Shown in pieces: positions 36,723 through 46,337 of a stretch of 64,000 bases of DNA. Within the stretch, counting starts at the first letter, position 1, and each line of letters starts with the position of its first letter. The stretch is from contig CALUYS010000001.1 in assembly GCA_944325065.1 (NCBI GenBank), positions 219,131 through 283,130 of the forward strand, written 5' to 3'. This DNA comes from Candidatus Gastranaerophilales bacterium. Its GTDB lineage: Bacteria; Cyanobacteriota; Vampirovibrionia; Gastranaerophilales; Gastranaerophilaceae. Under the pieces are notes generated by a model, which worked only from the letters and a program-made list of their open reading frames with translations, was not told the origin of the DNA and did not search any database. A program made the translations under genes and the position numbers.

Positions 36723-38492
36723 TTAATTTAAATTTTTTAAAAGCTCGCAAACTTCCTCAAAATCTGGCAACAAATCATTTGCTTTATTTAAATATTCACG
36801 TGCTTTATCATTTTGTGTCAATTTTATATAACATTTTCCCAAATTCAAAAGTAAATATGGATTATTTTTGTAATCTTGATATAATTTTTCAAAATAATTC
36901 TTAGCTTCTTCGAAATTATTTAATTTCATATTAACAATTCCAAGTAAGTTTAGGGTTTCAGGATTTAAGTTTAATAAATAAGCTTTTTCAAGCATTTTTT
37001 TAGCTTTTTTATATTCTTTATTTGTATAATAAACATTACCTAAATTATATAAAACTAAAGCATCATTTGAATTTATATCATTTGCTTTTTTAAGAGTTAA
37101 AAGTGCGTTTTCAATATCATTTAATTTTATATAATTTATACCCATAAATTTTAAAATTTCAAAATTATCATTATTTATTTCACAAGCTTTATTATATAGT
37201 TTTTTAGCAGAAATAAAATCACCCATAGCACTTAAATAGTTAGCGTATTCGAAATTAATAATAGGATTATCAGGCTCAAGCTTTAATGCTATTTGAAATT
37301 CATCATTTGCCTCATTGATTAAATGTTGATTTAAATAAATAATCCCTAAATCTTTATGTGCAAGTGCATTTTTTGAGTCCATTTTTATAACCTTTTTAAA
37401 CATTTCAATAGCTTCACTTGTTTCACCAGTTTGGTATAAAAGAATAGCATAGTTATAAAAAATATCTGTATTTTCTTGCTTCTTATGTATTACAGCTTTT
37501 AAAGCATCCTTTGCCAACTCCAAGTTGCCCATACTTTGATGACATAAAGAAAGCTGTTGTGCTATTTGCATTGATTGTGGGTTATTTTTTGCAAGTTCAG
37601 TTAATAAAGGAAGTGCTAAATTATAATCTGATGTTTTGATGTAACAATTTGCAAGGTTGATTTTTAAAACAGGGTTTTTATCATCTAATTTCATTAAAAC
37701 ATTGTATATATTTATTGCTTCATCATAATTGCCTGCTTGCATCGCACAATATGCATAAGTTGATGAATTTTTAACATCAAAATAATAACTTGCAGCCGTT
37801 CTTAAAAGCTCATAAGCCTTTTTAAAGTCATCTTTAATTTGATATATTTGAGATAAACTCATTAAACCTTCTTTATTTTTTGGATCTATTTCTATAAGCT
37901 TATTAAATAAAAAAATAGCTTCATCAAGTTTGTTATTCATAATATATAGTTTACCCAAATTTTTATATATTTGTACATCAACAATATTTAATTCAATCGC
38001 TTTTTCAAGAACTTCAATCGCACTATTTTTTTCGTTTTTTAAAATATACATCAAAGCAAGAGTATTATATGCAATACTATCAAGTTCATTAAACTCTAAG
38101 GCTTTTTTTGAAAATTCAATAGTTTCATCAATTTTATCAAGACGAAAACACACTAAAGCTAAATTACGATAAAGATTTTCATACTCGGGACGTATTTCTT
38201 TTAATTTTATATAAAAATCATAGGCCTTCTGAAAATCGTTAATTTTTGTATACAAAGCACCTAAATAAAACAAAGATGTAGCATCTTGAGGACTTATATT
38301 ATAAACTTTATTAAAAAACTCTAAGGCTTTTTCGTTATTTTCCAAATTAACATAGCATAACGCTATATTTTTCAATACTTCCAAATTATCATTTTCAATT
38401 TCATATCCTTCATTTAGAAGCATTAAAGCTTCTTGATATTTTGACGCTTTTATATAATCAATAGATTTATTTAATAACTCACCAATACTCAT
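36723..38492 (-). CDS. Tetratricopeptide-repeat protein
   Basis: From the ATG at 38492 the 589-residue protein is almost entirely made of 34-residue TPR units (roughly fifteen or more), each with the W/L/G/Y, A.. and Y..A..P pattern, for example ALVLYNLGNVYYTNKEYKKA. No catalytic domain, signal peptide or membrane segment is seen, so it is a cytosolic scaffold of unknown partner. The frame can be extended to a TTG at 38528, but that TTG is part of the -35 box TTGCAA of a strong promoter, so the extension is rejected. The ATG is predicted to be the first base of the mRNA. etfB lies 31 bp downstream. Confidence 0.85.
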   Translation of the reverse strand: MSIGELLNKSIDYIKASKYQEALMLLNEGYEIENDNLEVLKNIALCYVNLENNEKALEFFNKVYNISPQDATSLFYLGALYTKINDFQKAYDFYIKLKEIRPEYENLYRNLALVCFRLDKIDETIEFSKKALEFNELDSIAYNTLALMYILKNEKNSAIEVLEKAIELNIVDVQIYKNLGKLYIMNNKLDEAIFLFNKLIEIDPKNKEGLMSLSQIYQIKDDFKKAYELLRTAASYYFDVKNSSTYAYCAMQAGNYDEAINIYNVLMKLDDKNPVLKINLANCYIKTSDYNLALPLLTELAKNNPQSMQIAQQLSLCHQSMGNLELAKDALKAVIHKKQENTDIFYNYAILLYQTGETSEAIEMFKKVIKMDSKNALAHKDLGIIYLNQHLINEANDEFQIALKLEPDNPIINFEYANYLSAMGDFISAKKLYNKACEINNDNFEILKFMGINYIKLNDIENALLTLKKANDINSNDALVLYNLGNVYYTNKEYKKAKKMLEKAYLLNLNPETLNLLGIVNMKLNNFEEAKNYFEKLYQDYKNNPYLLLNLGKCYIKLTQNDKAREYLNKANDLLPDFEEVCELLKNLN

Positions 38493-38499
38493 AATTTTT

Positions 38500-38528
38500 A
38501 TTATACAAGTTATATATAAGTATTGCAA
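38500..38528 (-). promoter_or_regulatory. Promoter of the TPR gene (leaderless)
   Basis: On the minus strand TTGCAA (38523-38528), a 17-nt spacer and a perfect TATAAT (38500-38505) are followed after 7 nt by the ATG at 38492. This is the clearest leaderless arrangement in the window. Confidence 0.65.
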
Positions 38529-38552
38529 TAAAAAATAACCAAAATAACATAT

Positions 38553-38581
38553 TTGACAAAATATTACAATAATGGTATATT
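38553..38581 (+). promoter_or_regulatory. Promoter of the poly-Asn orphan gene
   Basis: A perfect TTGACA (38553-38558), a 17-nt spacer and TATATT (38576-38581) lie 24 nt before the ATG at 38606. Here GGAG precedes the ATG by 6 nt, so this mRNA has a normal leader, unlike the divergent TPR gene 110 bp away. Confidence 0.65.
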
Positions 38582-38605
38582 AATTTAAAAAGATAGGAGA
38601 ACATT

Positions 38606-38956
<351 letters not shown>

Positions 38957-38972
38957 ATAATACTTATCAAGC

Positions 38973-40067
38973 TTATTCGTCTAAACCATAAGATTTTTGA
39001 CCTTCTATATCGTAAACTACTGGTGAATAATTTTTAAATTTATATACCATGTTATTAATGCCATATTTTGACATCATTGCAAGTGTTCTATAAGATACTT
39101 CTTGTGTACGAGGAAGATCCGGATGTTCGCTCATTTCTTTCAATCTATCGACATCGCCTTCCTCATTAACTTCAAATTTTTCCATTTGATTAAAAGCATC
39201 TTTTAAATTTTTAAAAAATTCATACATTTTTTCCTTATTAAAAAATTTATTTTCTAATTCTAATGTTGTTGAATCTAATGCCTGTGATTTTGCTTCATCT
39301 GAATCTATATATTTTTTATTAATAACTTTTTCACTTGATTCAATATCAGGAACTCCCCAACTAATTTGTCCATCTGCATCAATATCTGTTTGGGAATAAT
39401 TTTCAAATAGCTTTTCAACACCTAATTTCTTTGCTAGCACTAAGCATCGTTTAGGAAGAGTTGTTCCATCAATTAAAATTCCTACATTAGGGAAAACCAA
39501 CTTTGCTATATTTATAACAAATTTTTTTATTGCATCTTTTTCAACTTGTCTAGACTTATTTAATTCTTTTACTTCTTTTACAACTTTTTCTGATTTCACA
39601 ACTTCTTGTGCAAGTTTAAGATTTGGAGAATTTTCTATCTGAGATTCAATCAAATTCTTACAAGATTTGAATATAGCGTTTCCTCTATCTTCATCTGACA
39701 TTTCTTCTTTTGACATTGTTTCATCAACAGATTTGCTAAAAATACATAAATTTTCAATAGAGCCTAGTAAAAATTTTGACTTAGGAAATAAATATTCTAA
39801 AATTTGTTTGCCACATTTAATTACTTTTATTCCTGCTTCAGGGTTGTGGTCTTTTAAGTCAACAAGTGTTTCAAGAGCTCCTACAACAATAAGAGCTCCG
39901 TTTACAAATTTTACACCTGTTGTTACACCATCTTGAAAAGCCATGCGTATTTCTTGAGGTGCAACTCTATTTACTTTACGCATAGCTATATCTGCAATAG
40001 GTTTAAAAGTGTCCACAGTTTTATCTACAATAAATAGGTTTAACAGAAGGCATAATTTGATATACAA
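38973..40067 (-). CDS. Orphan protein with EF-hand-like loop; 5' end probably frameshifted
   Basis: No family is recognised. The 364-codon frame is open from a TTG at 40067. A Gly/Ala/Val-rich segment (GVKFVNGALIVVGALETLV) lies near residues 50-70, and a loop DIDADGQISW near residue 230 matches the DxDxDGxI spacing of calcium-binding EF-hand or dockerin loops. The first 15 codons look out of frame. Upstream, a good start (ATG at 40138 with GGAG 8 nt before) opens a different frame, and a second frame at 40021-40125 reads plausible protein before a stop. Two small indels would join these pieces. It may be a pseudogene or read-through product. The neighbouring orphan at 38606 is convergent. Confidence 0.6.
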   Translation of the reverse strand: MYIKLCLLLNLFIVDKTVDTFKPIADIAMRKVNRVAPQEIRMAFQDGVTTGVKFVNGALIVVGALETLVDLKDHNPEAGIKVIKCGKQILEYLFPKSKFLLGSIENLCIFSKSVDETMSKEEMSDEDRGNAIFKSCKNLIESQIENSPNLKLAQEVVKSEKVVKEVKELNKSRQVEKDAIKKFVINIAKLVFPNVGILIDGTTLPKRCLVLAKKLGVEKLFENYSQTDIDADGQISWGVPDIESSEKVINKKYIDSDEAKSQALDSTTLELENKFFNKEKMYEFFKNLKDAFNQMEKFEVNEEGDVDRLKEMSEHPDLPRTQEVSYRTLAMMSKYGINNMVYKFKNYSPVVYDIEGQKSYGLDE

Positions 40068-40284
40068 TAGATTTAACAGTGATCATAGCTTTTGGGGTAG
40101 CAATTTTTATAACAACACCTCTTGGTTATAAAATTCATACCTTTATCTCCTCATTGCAATACTATATATAATAGGTATGTATTAATTAAAAAAATTGTTA
40201 TTTTTTATTATTATTGTAACAAAATATTAACTAACATATTTTATATTTAAATATTTCTTAAAGTTTGATAAAATATTAGTTACT

Positions 40285-40809
40285 ATGATAATTGATTATC
40301 TTGCAATTCAAAATAATGATGAACGCTTGTTGTTTCCTTATGAAAGATATAAATCAGGGAATAAAAATGAAGAAAATCCTATTTATAAATATGCACTCCC
40401 AAATAGTAAATATCCTATTATTATAGTTCCAGATAAAATTTTACTGGATGATAAGTTTAACTACTTAAATCCTGGATATTATGAAGTTGCTATTTCAAAC
40501 GATGAAAAATTTTTACTTTTAATTCAAGCAAAAAAACTTATTTTAAAAGTGTATATAATAAATTTTGAAACAAAAATAAAAGACACTAAATTATACGAAG
40601 ATGAAGCAATTTTAAAAGAAAAATTAGAAGAATTTAAATTTAAAAAAAAGAAAAAAAAGGTTCTTGAAATTGAAGATACTTTAAAAATTATCGAAAGAAA
40701 AAAAAGTATAAATATCAAAGCACAATTTATAACAAACAATCCTAAATATTATATTATTAAATATGAAGACGAAAACTATAAAGCAATTGGATATATATTA
40801 AAAAGATAG
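40285..40809 (+). CDS. Orphan protein, Lys-rich
   Basis: The 174-residue protein has no family I recognise. The N-terminal half looks folded (YLAIQNNDERLLFPYERY, then YPIIIVPDKILLDD). A Lys-rich stretch KKKKKK near residue 115 links to an alpha/beta tail ending in a short KR. There is no signal peptide or membrane helix. The ATG lacks a Shine-Dalgarno; a TAAAAT lies 10 nt upstream. It is convergent with the small membrane gene at 40814, whose stop lies 4 bp away. Confidence 0.6.
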   Translation: MIIDYLAIQNNDERLLFPYERYKSGNKNEENPIYKYALPNSKYPIIIVPDKILLDDKFNYLNPGYYEVAISNDEKFLLLIQAKKLILKVYIINFETKIKDTKLYEDEAILKEKLEEFKFKKKKKKVLEIEDTLKIIERKKSINIKAQFITNNPKYYIIKYEDENYKAIGYILKR

Positions 40810-40813
40810 TGGA

Positions 40814-40954
40814 TTAAGTGTCATCACAATCATTTTGTTCATTGTTTTGGGATAACAACCTTGTATCATTTAGTTTTGAAACAATAATTATTAAAGAGAT
40901 TAGCAAAATTAAATTTGCAACAATTAATATTCCACCAATCACATAATCTGACAT
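40814..40954 (-). CDS. Predicted 46-residue single-pass membrane protein
   Basis: This short frame starts at ATG 40954, has AAGG 8-9 nt upstream, and encodes 46 residues ending at TAA 40814-40816. Residues 5-25 form one hydrophobic helix (VIGGILIVANLILLISLIII region), followed by a polar tail rich in Asn, Asp and Gln (LLSQNNEQNDCDD). N-in or N-out topology cannot be set. No family is recognised. The good ribosome site, sensible hydrophobicity pattern and the clean fit between two genes support it, but conservation is untested. Confidence 0.5.
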   Translation of the reverse strand: MSDYVIGGILIVANLILLISLIIIVSKLNDTRLLSQNNEQNDCDDT

Positions 40955-41015
40955 TATATAAAACCTTAATTTATTATTGATAAATTGTAACATATATTTA
41001 AATTTGTTTCAAACA

Positions 41016-42533
41016 TTAACTTGTACTAAGAATATTTAAACCATTAAAAATAGCTTTAACATTAGCCTTTTGAGTACTTGTATCATAGGCTCGTGCTATG
41101 ATTTGATTTTTATTTTTGTCTTCAAAATAAATTACAGTCATTGCGTGTGCTCCAGAGCCTAACTTATCTTCATCTAAAGCTTTTTGTTCATAGTGAAGTA
41201 ATTTTTGTTCAAATCCTGCTTGTTTTAATGCCAATAAACAAGCATCAACTGGTCCATTACCGGTACTTTCTATTTCATATAATTTTTTATTATATTCAAA
41301 ATTTAATTTATAGCTATCCTTTGATAGTTCATTAAACGCAATTAATTTAAAAGGACCCTCTATATTAAAAACGGTATCAAAATATAAATTAATAATTTCA
41401 TCTAAATTTAATTCACCAATAAGTTCTGCTTTTTGTTTAAAATGTGGTGTTATACGAATTGCTTCTTGCATGGTTATTGGATAATTTGCACCTGAAATAA
41501 TATCAAATATGGCAGTTTTTCCACTTTGAGAAGTAAAACCTATTTGTTCACTATTTTCACGCCCAATTAACGAAGGTTTTATAGGTCGGTATGCTCCCAT
41601 TTGCATATCTTTTGTTTTAATAGCACCGTCTTGATGGATACCTGAACGATGAGCAAGTGCATCTTTTCCAATTAATGGAGATTTTTCTGGTATTTTAACA
41701 TTACTCATTTCAGATATCATTATAGCTGTTTCATAAAACTTGTTATAATTCAAATTAGTTTTTATTCCATTGTTATACAAAACAACCGCAACTTCATAAA
41801 AATTTGTATTTCCACATCTTTCACCTAAGCCATTTAAGCAACATTCAAGCTGTGTTGCACCAACAAAATAACTTTCAATAGTTGTAGCTGTTGCCATACC
41901 TAAATCATTATGGTTATGAACCGAAATGATTATATCTTTTGGTAAAGCTTTATAAACCTTTTCAACCATGTTAATTAAATGTTTGGGGCGATATCGTTCA
42001 ACGGTATTTGGAAGATTTATAATAGTAGCTCCTGCCATTACAATTTTTTTTAATGTTTTTATTACTTCATCCAAATTGTCACCACAATCTCCAAAATGTT
42101 CAACTGAAAACTCTATTTCACCTTCCTTTTTTAATATACTTCTTGCATATTTAACAGATTCAATAGCATTTTTAGCAACTTCTTCATAAGATTTATTTAA
42201 AACGTATTTTAAATGAAAAGAACTTAAAGTAACAAATGTATGAATACGAGGCTTATATGCTTCGCATATTGCTTTATTACAGTCATCAATATCTTCTTTT
42301 TTTGTCCTTGCAAGACCAGAGACAACAACATTTTTTGGTGCTAACGATGCTAAATATTTTGTTGCTTCAAAATCCATATGCGATGCATGTGGGAAACCTA
42401 TTTCTATACCATCGACATTTAAATCTATAAGTGTATTAAAAATTTTTTCTTTTTCTTTTAAATTCCAAGGTTTTTTTAAAGCTTGATTGCCATCTCGTAA
42501 TGTTATATCATAAAAAAAAGGTCGTCTCTCCAT
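41016..42533 (-). CDS. leuA: 2-isopropylmalate synthase
   Basis: LeuA condenses acetyl-CoA with 2-ketoisovalerate, the first step of leucine synthesis. The 505-residue protein carries the metal-binding TLRDGNQALK (the RDGNQ variant seen in the longer LeuA type), VSGLAR, SVHNHNDLGMATATT and the NGLGERCGN motif. It ends in a LeuA regulatory dimer domain containing STGNGPVDACLLAL. Citramalate and homocitrate synthases are relatives, but the dimer-domain sequence fits leucine biosynthesis. No Shine-Dalgarno is strong before the ATG. leuB, leuC and leuD are not in the window. It is divergent from purB. Confidence 0.92.
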   Translation of the reverse strand: MERRPFFYDITLRDGNQALKKPWNLKEKEKIFNTLIDLNVDGIEIGFPHASHMDFEATKYLASLAPKNVVVSGLARTKKEDIDDCNKAICEAYKPRIHTFVTLSSFHLKYVLNKSYEEVAKNAIESVKYARSILKKEGEIEFSVEHFGDCGDNLDEVIKTLKKIVMAGATIINLPNTVERYRPKHLINMVEKVYKALPKDIIISVHNHNDLGMATATTIESYFVGATQLECCLNGLGERCGNTNFYEVAVVLYNNGIKTNLNYNKFYETAIMISEMSNVKIPEKSPLIGKDALAHRSGIHQDGAIKTKDMQMGAYRPIKPSLIGRENSEQIGFTSQSGKTAIFDIISGANYPITMQEAIRITPHFKQKAELIGELNLDEIINLYFDTVFNIEGPFKLIAFNELSKDSYKLNFEYNKKLYEIESTGNGPVDACLLALKQAGFEQKLLHYEQKALDEDKLGSGAHAMTVIYFEDKNKNQIIARAYDTSTQKANVKAIFNGLNILSTS

Positions 42534-42670
42534 TTCTTATCTATATTCCTATTTATTTATATTTATTATAAACTTAACTTATAATACTATATTTCAAATA
42601 AAAATACAAAATCTTTTTATATGAAACATTTTTATATACTTGTAAAAATTTGAATTTTAATGTTTAAATA

Positions 42671-42699
42671 TTGGATATACTATATAACTTTATTATATA
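42671..42699 (+). promoter_or_regulatory. Promoter of purB
   Basis: TTGGAT (42671-42676), a 17-nt spacer and TATATA (42694-42699) lie 21 nt before the purB ATG, which has AAAGG at 6 nt. Confidence 0.45.
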
Positions 42700-42720
42700 A
42701 GTTAAGATGAAAGGTTTTAT

Positions 42721-44022
42721 ATGATTGAACGTTATACACTAAAAAAAATGAAAAATATTTGGGATTTAAACTCAAAATACAATTTTTATCTAAAAGTTGA
42801 ATTAGCCACTTGCCAAGCATATTTTGAAATCGGACAAATTCCAAAAAAAGATTTTGAAAATATAAAAAATAATGCAAAATTTGATTTAAATCGTATAAAT
42901 GAAATAGAAAAAGAAGTTAACCATGATGTAATCGCATTTTTAACAAATATTAATGAAAATATTGGAGAATCTGCAAGATATCTTCATATGGGTCTTACAT
43001 CATCAGATGTAATTGATACAGCTTTGGGACTTCAATTTAAAGAAGCAAATAGAATTATTGAAAATGACCTATTAAAAACATTAAATTTATTGAAAGAAAA
43101 AGCTTTTCAATATAAGGATACGCCTTGTATTGGGCGTTCACATGGTATTTTAGCCGAACCTATGGTTTTTGGGTTAAAGTTTTTAAACTGGTATAACCAG
43201 CTTGACCGTGCTTATAAATATTTTAAAATATCAAAAGAAGATGTTGAGCAAGGTCAAATTTCAGGTCCGGTTGGAACATATAGCAATGTAAATCCTAATA
43301 TAGAAAAAAGAGTTTGTGAAATACTTGGATTAAAACCTTGCAAAATTTCGACACAAGTTATATCAAGAGATGTTTATGCTTATCACTTAAACAGTTTGAC
43401 AATGATTGCCAAAGTTATAGAACAAGCAGCTATTGAAATAAGACATTTGCAAAAAACAGAAATACTTGAAGTTGAAGAGAACTTCAAAAAAGGTCAAAAA
43501 GGCTCATCAGCAATGCCTCACAAAAAAAATCCAATTGCATCAGAAAACTTGTGTGGACTAGCAAGAATTATAAAAAATAATTTCAATGCAAGCCTAGATA
43601 ATATTGTACTTTGGCATGAACGGGATATTTCACACTCAAGTGTTGAAAGAATTATTTTCCCTGACACTACAATTTTAATTAATTATATGCTTAATCGTTT
43701 TATTAATACAATTGAAAATCTTAATATTAATAAAGAACATATGTTAAAAAATATAAATTTATATGGTGGAATTGTTTTTTCACAAAAAGTTCTATTAAAA
43801 CTTACAAGCAAGGGGCTTTCAAGAGAAGTAGCATATAAACTTGTTCAAAAAAATGCTCATAAAAACTTTGGGGTTGAAAACGCTAACTTTAAAGAAAGCT
43901 TGTTAAAAGATAAGGATATTTTAAACGTTTTGTCAAAAGAAGAAATTATTGAATGTTTTAATATTGAAGAATATTTAAAAAATATTGATGAAATATTTAA
44001 ACGATTTGAATATATATTATAG
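42721..44022 (+). CDS. purB: Adenylosuccinate lyase
   Basis: PurB cleaves SAICAR and adenylosuccinate in purine synthesis. The 433-residue protein has the fumarase-superfamily signature GSSAMPHKKNPI with the flexible catalytic loop, plus HDVIAFLTNI, HMGLTSSDVIDTALGLQ and the substrate-binding GRSHGILAEP. Length and motif order match the bacterial PurB of Bacillus type. It is divergent from leuA and directly abuts the convergent isochorismatase-like gene. Confidence 0.96.
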   Translation: MIERYTLKKMKNIWDLNSKYNFYLKVELATCQAYFEIGQIPKKDFENIKNNAKFDLNRINEIEKEVNHDVIAFLTNINENIGESARYLHMGLTSSDVIDTALGLQFKEANRIIENDLLKTLNLLKEKAFQYKDTPCIGRSHGILAEPMVFGLKFLNWYNQLDRAYKYFKISKEDVEQGQISGPVGTYSNVNPNIEKRVCEILGLKPCKISTQVISRDVYAYHLNSLTMIAKVIEQAAIEIRHLQKTEILEVEENFKKGQKGSSAMPHKKNPIASENLCGLARIIKNNFNASLDNIVLWHERDISHSSVERIIFPDTTILINYMLNRFINTIENLNINKEHMLKNINLYGGIVFSQKVLLKLTSKGLSREVAYKLVQKNAHKNFGVENANFKESLLKDKDILNVLSKEEIIECFNIEEYLKNIDEIFKRFEYIL

Positions 44023-44559
44023 TTACTTAATCAACCCTTGAACTTCTTTAAAATAAGGATTTTTAGAAGTTTTTAATAATTCAAAAAGCAATATTTCACA
44101 ACAAGATATCTTCACTCCATATTGTTGCATTAAGTTAATACCTGTTTCAAATTCAAAATATTTGCGACTTTTTGAAGCATCTTTAATAAGAAAGACTTCA
44201 AAACCTTTTTTAATAAGAGCTTTTGCTGTTTGTAAAACACAAATATGTGCTTCAATTCCAAACAAAATGACTTGACTTTTGCCAAAAGCTTCAAGTTTTT
44301 TTAAAACATCATTATTATTTAAAGCAGAAAAATCTGTTTTTTCATATACAAAAGTATTTTCATTAAAAATATTTTTTAATTCCACAACAGTTTCACCTAA
44401 ACCTTTAGGATATTGTTCCGTAACAACAATAGGAATATTCATTAAACTTGCTGTTTTTAAAATTTTATATGCATTTTTTACTTCATCAGTTGCATTAGTT
44501 GCATTAACAAGCTTTTCTTGTAAATCTATCATTAAAACAACACAATTATCTTTATTCAT
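44023..44559 (-). CDS. Isochorismatase-like cysteine hydrolase
   Basis: The 178-residue protein has the family's Asp-Lys-Cys triad: D12 in VLMIDLQEKL, K74 in VYEKTDFSAL and C107 in FGIEAHICVLQTA. This resembles YcaC-like and nicotinamidase-related hydrolases; the cis-peptide before Cys is conserved. The substrate is unknown. It starts 1 nt after the hydrogenase stop and so is probably in that operon. Its last bases abut purB. A role in the redox module is not obvious. Confidence 0.85.
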   Translation of the reverse strand: MNKDNCVVLMIDLQEKLVNATNATDEVKNAYKILKTASLMNIPIVVTEQYPKGLGETVVELKNIFNENTFVYEKTDFSALNNNDVLKKLEAFGKSQVILFGIEAHICVLQTAKALIKKGFEVFLIKDASKSRKYFEFETGINLMQQYGVKISCCEILLFELLKTSKNPYFKEVQGLIK

Positions 44560-44560
44560 A

Positions 44561-46036
44561 TTAATTACTTTCTTGACAAATTTCTATATCGTTTATATCA
44601 ATACTTTTAGTTTTAAATTCATTTATAGCCTTTGATGCGATTTTAACAGAGTTAATTGTAGCATTCCCACCGACACAGCCACCTTCACAACACATTACTT
44701 CAACTAAATTACCTTCATTACATTTTCCATCCTTAGCCCATTTTTTTAATTGTTTAATAGTATCCCTATTTAAACCATTAATACAAGTAAGGTTAATACT
44801 ATCATTATTTTTTGAAGCATCTCTAACAGCACTTGCGACACCTGTTGTTACACCAAATCCACGTCCTTGTTTTGAGCTTTCAAAAGCAAATCTTTCTTCT
44901 TCGCAATTAAGTATTTCTATTTTACATGCTACAAATAATGCACCTAATTCTTCAAAATTCATTAAATAATCAACATTGGGATCCTCTGCAACCTCAACAC
45001 GTTTTGCAACACAAGGACTAATAAATACAAGTTTTGCATTTGGTTCTTTTTGTTTAACTATTTGCCCAATATAAGCCATTGGGGTTAAAGTATTAGAGAC
45101 AAATGGTTTTATATCATTTAAATGTTTTTTAATAAGCTGATTATATCCTGCACAACAAGACGTTGTCATAAATGATTCATTTTTTTCCATACGTTCTTGA
45201 AACTCACAAGCTTCTTTTTTTGTAGTTACATCAGCTCCTTGGGCAACTTCATAAACATCATAAAATCCTATTTTTTTTATAGCTGATTTTAATTGATAAA
45301 TATTCCCTGGGAACTGACCAACAATTGATGGAGCTATCAAAGCAATTACTTTTTCACCATTTTTCATATGTTTTAAGATATCAATAAGCTGGCTTTTTTC
45401 ATGAACAGCACCAAAAGGACAAGCTGAAACGCATTTACCGCAAGAAATACAAGCATCAAAATCAATTTTTGCACGTCCATTTTCACCTTTTGCTATAGCA
45501 CCAACAGGACAAGCATCTTCACAAGGTACTGTTATCTTAACAATCGCATTGTATGGACATACCTGCATACATTGTTTACAATTTTTACACTTTGAACCAT
45601 CAATAACAGACTTCCCGTTAACAATACTTATTGCACCAAACTTACAAACATTTTGACAAGGACGGGCTACGCAACCTTGACATAAATCCGTTACATAAAT
45701 TCTGCTAGGAACACATCCTTTGCAAGCTGCATCAAGAACAGTCAACGGATTTTTCTCAGGTTTTTCACGTTCTAATGCTTTTTTTGCATATTCTGATAAT
45801 AATACTGTTTCATCATGTTCCTCAATTGAAAAACCTAATTCTGCAATAGCTCTATCTTTTAAAATTGCACGTTCTTTATAAATACAACAGCGATATGGAA
45901 CATCAGAACCTTTTGGACGCATTTGATATGGTATTAACCTTGTATTTTTTTCATAATTATCTGAAAAAAAAGCTTCAATTATTTTTATTAAAATTTGTTT
46001 TTTTAAATGAACTGCTTGACTATTATTATTTCTCAT
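44561..46036 (-). CDS. [FeFe] hydrogenase, group B-like monomeric type
   Basis: The 491-residue protein begins with the region RPKGSDVPYRCCIYKERAILK and CKGCVPSRIYVTDLCQGC, typical of group B monomeric hydrogenases as I recall them. Two ferredoxin 4Fe-4S motifs follow (Cys150/153/156/160 and 196/199/202/206) plus extra Cys near 118-142 and 172-176. The H-cluster motifs are TSCC (C294, C295), SPCVAK (C342) and CCEGGC (C450, C454), so all four cluster cysteines and the proton-relay Cys are present. L1 lacks the Pro/Trp of the standard TSCCPxW. The NuoE-like gene overlaps its start by 11 nt. Maturases HydE, F and G are not in the window. Confidence 0.93.
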   Translation of the reverse strand: MRNNNSQAVHLKKQILIKIIEAFFSDNYEKNTRLIPYQMRPKGSDVPYRCCIYKERAILKDRAIAELGFSIEEHDETVLLSEYAKKALEREKPEKNPLTVLDAACKGCVPSRIYVTDLCQGCVARPCQNVCKFGAISIVNGKSVIDGSKCKNCKQCMQVCPYNAIVKITVPCEDACPVGAIAKGENGRAKIDFDACISCGKCVSACPFGAVHEKSQLIDILKHMKNGEKVIALIAPSIVGQFPGNIYQLKSAIKKIGFYDVYEVAQGADVTTKKEACEFQERMEKNESFMTTSCCAGYNQLIKKHLNDIKPFVSNTLTPMAYIGQIVKQKEPNAKLVFISPCVAKRVEVAEDPNVDYLMNFEELGALFVACKIEILNCEEERFAFESSKQGRGFGVTTGVASAVRDASKNNDSINLTCINGLNRDTIKQLKKWAKDGKCNEGNLVEVMCCEGGCVGGNATINSVKIASKAINEFKTKSIDINDIEICQESN

Positions 46037-46292
46037 TATTTCTTATTTTTCCTTCGATAACTTTTAGAACTTTTTCAACTGTAGCTTGACTAACTACATC
46101 ATCATTAACTTTAACATAAGGTGCTTGAGAATACTCACAATCTTGAGAACATAATCCTAAACATGGTTTCCCTGAAACTTCAACCTTATCATTGTATCTT
46201 TTAGGAATTATTTCAATTAACTCTTGCAAATGAGATGAACCCATTACAAAACATGTCGTCCCCAAACATATCTCAACTTGTATTTTTTCCAT
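46026..46292 (-). CDS. NuoE-like thioredoxin-fold [2Fe-2S] ferredoxin
   Basis: The 88-residue protein is a compact thioredoxin-like ferredoxin with cysteines 9, 14, 44 and 48 (CLGTTC and CLGLC), the 2Fe-2S ligand pattern of NuoE and HydC C-terminal domains. It likely passes electrons to the hydrogenase encoded by the next gene, which it overlaps by 11 nt. AGGA lies about 10 nt before the ATG. It lies 46 bp downstream of rex, and the order rex, ferredoxin, hydrogenase suggests joint redox control. Confidence 0.88.
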   Translation of the reverse strand: MEKIQVEICLGTTCFVMGSSHLQELIEIIPKRYNDKVEVSGKPCLGLCSQDCEYSQAPYVKVNDDVVSQATVEKVLKVIEGKIRNNEK

Positions 46293-46337
46293 TCTTTATA
46301 TTTCCTCATGTTTTATTATACTATAATTTATTTTATT

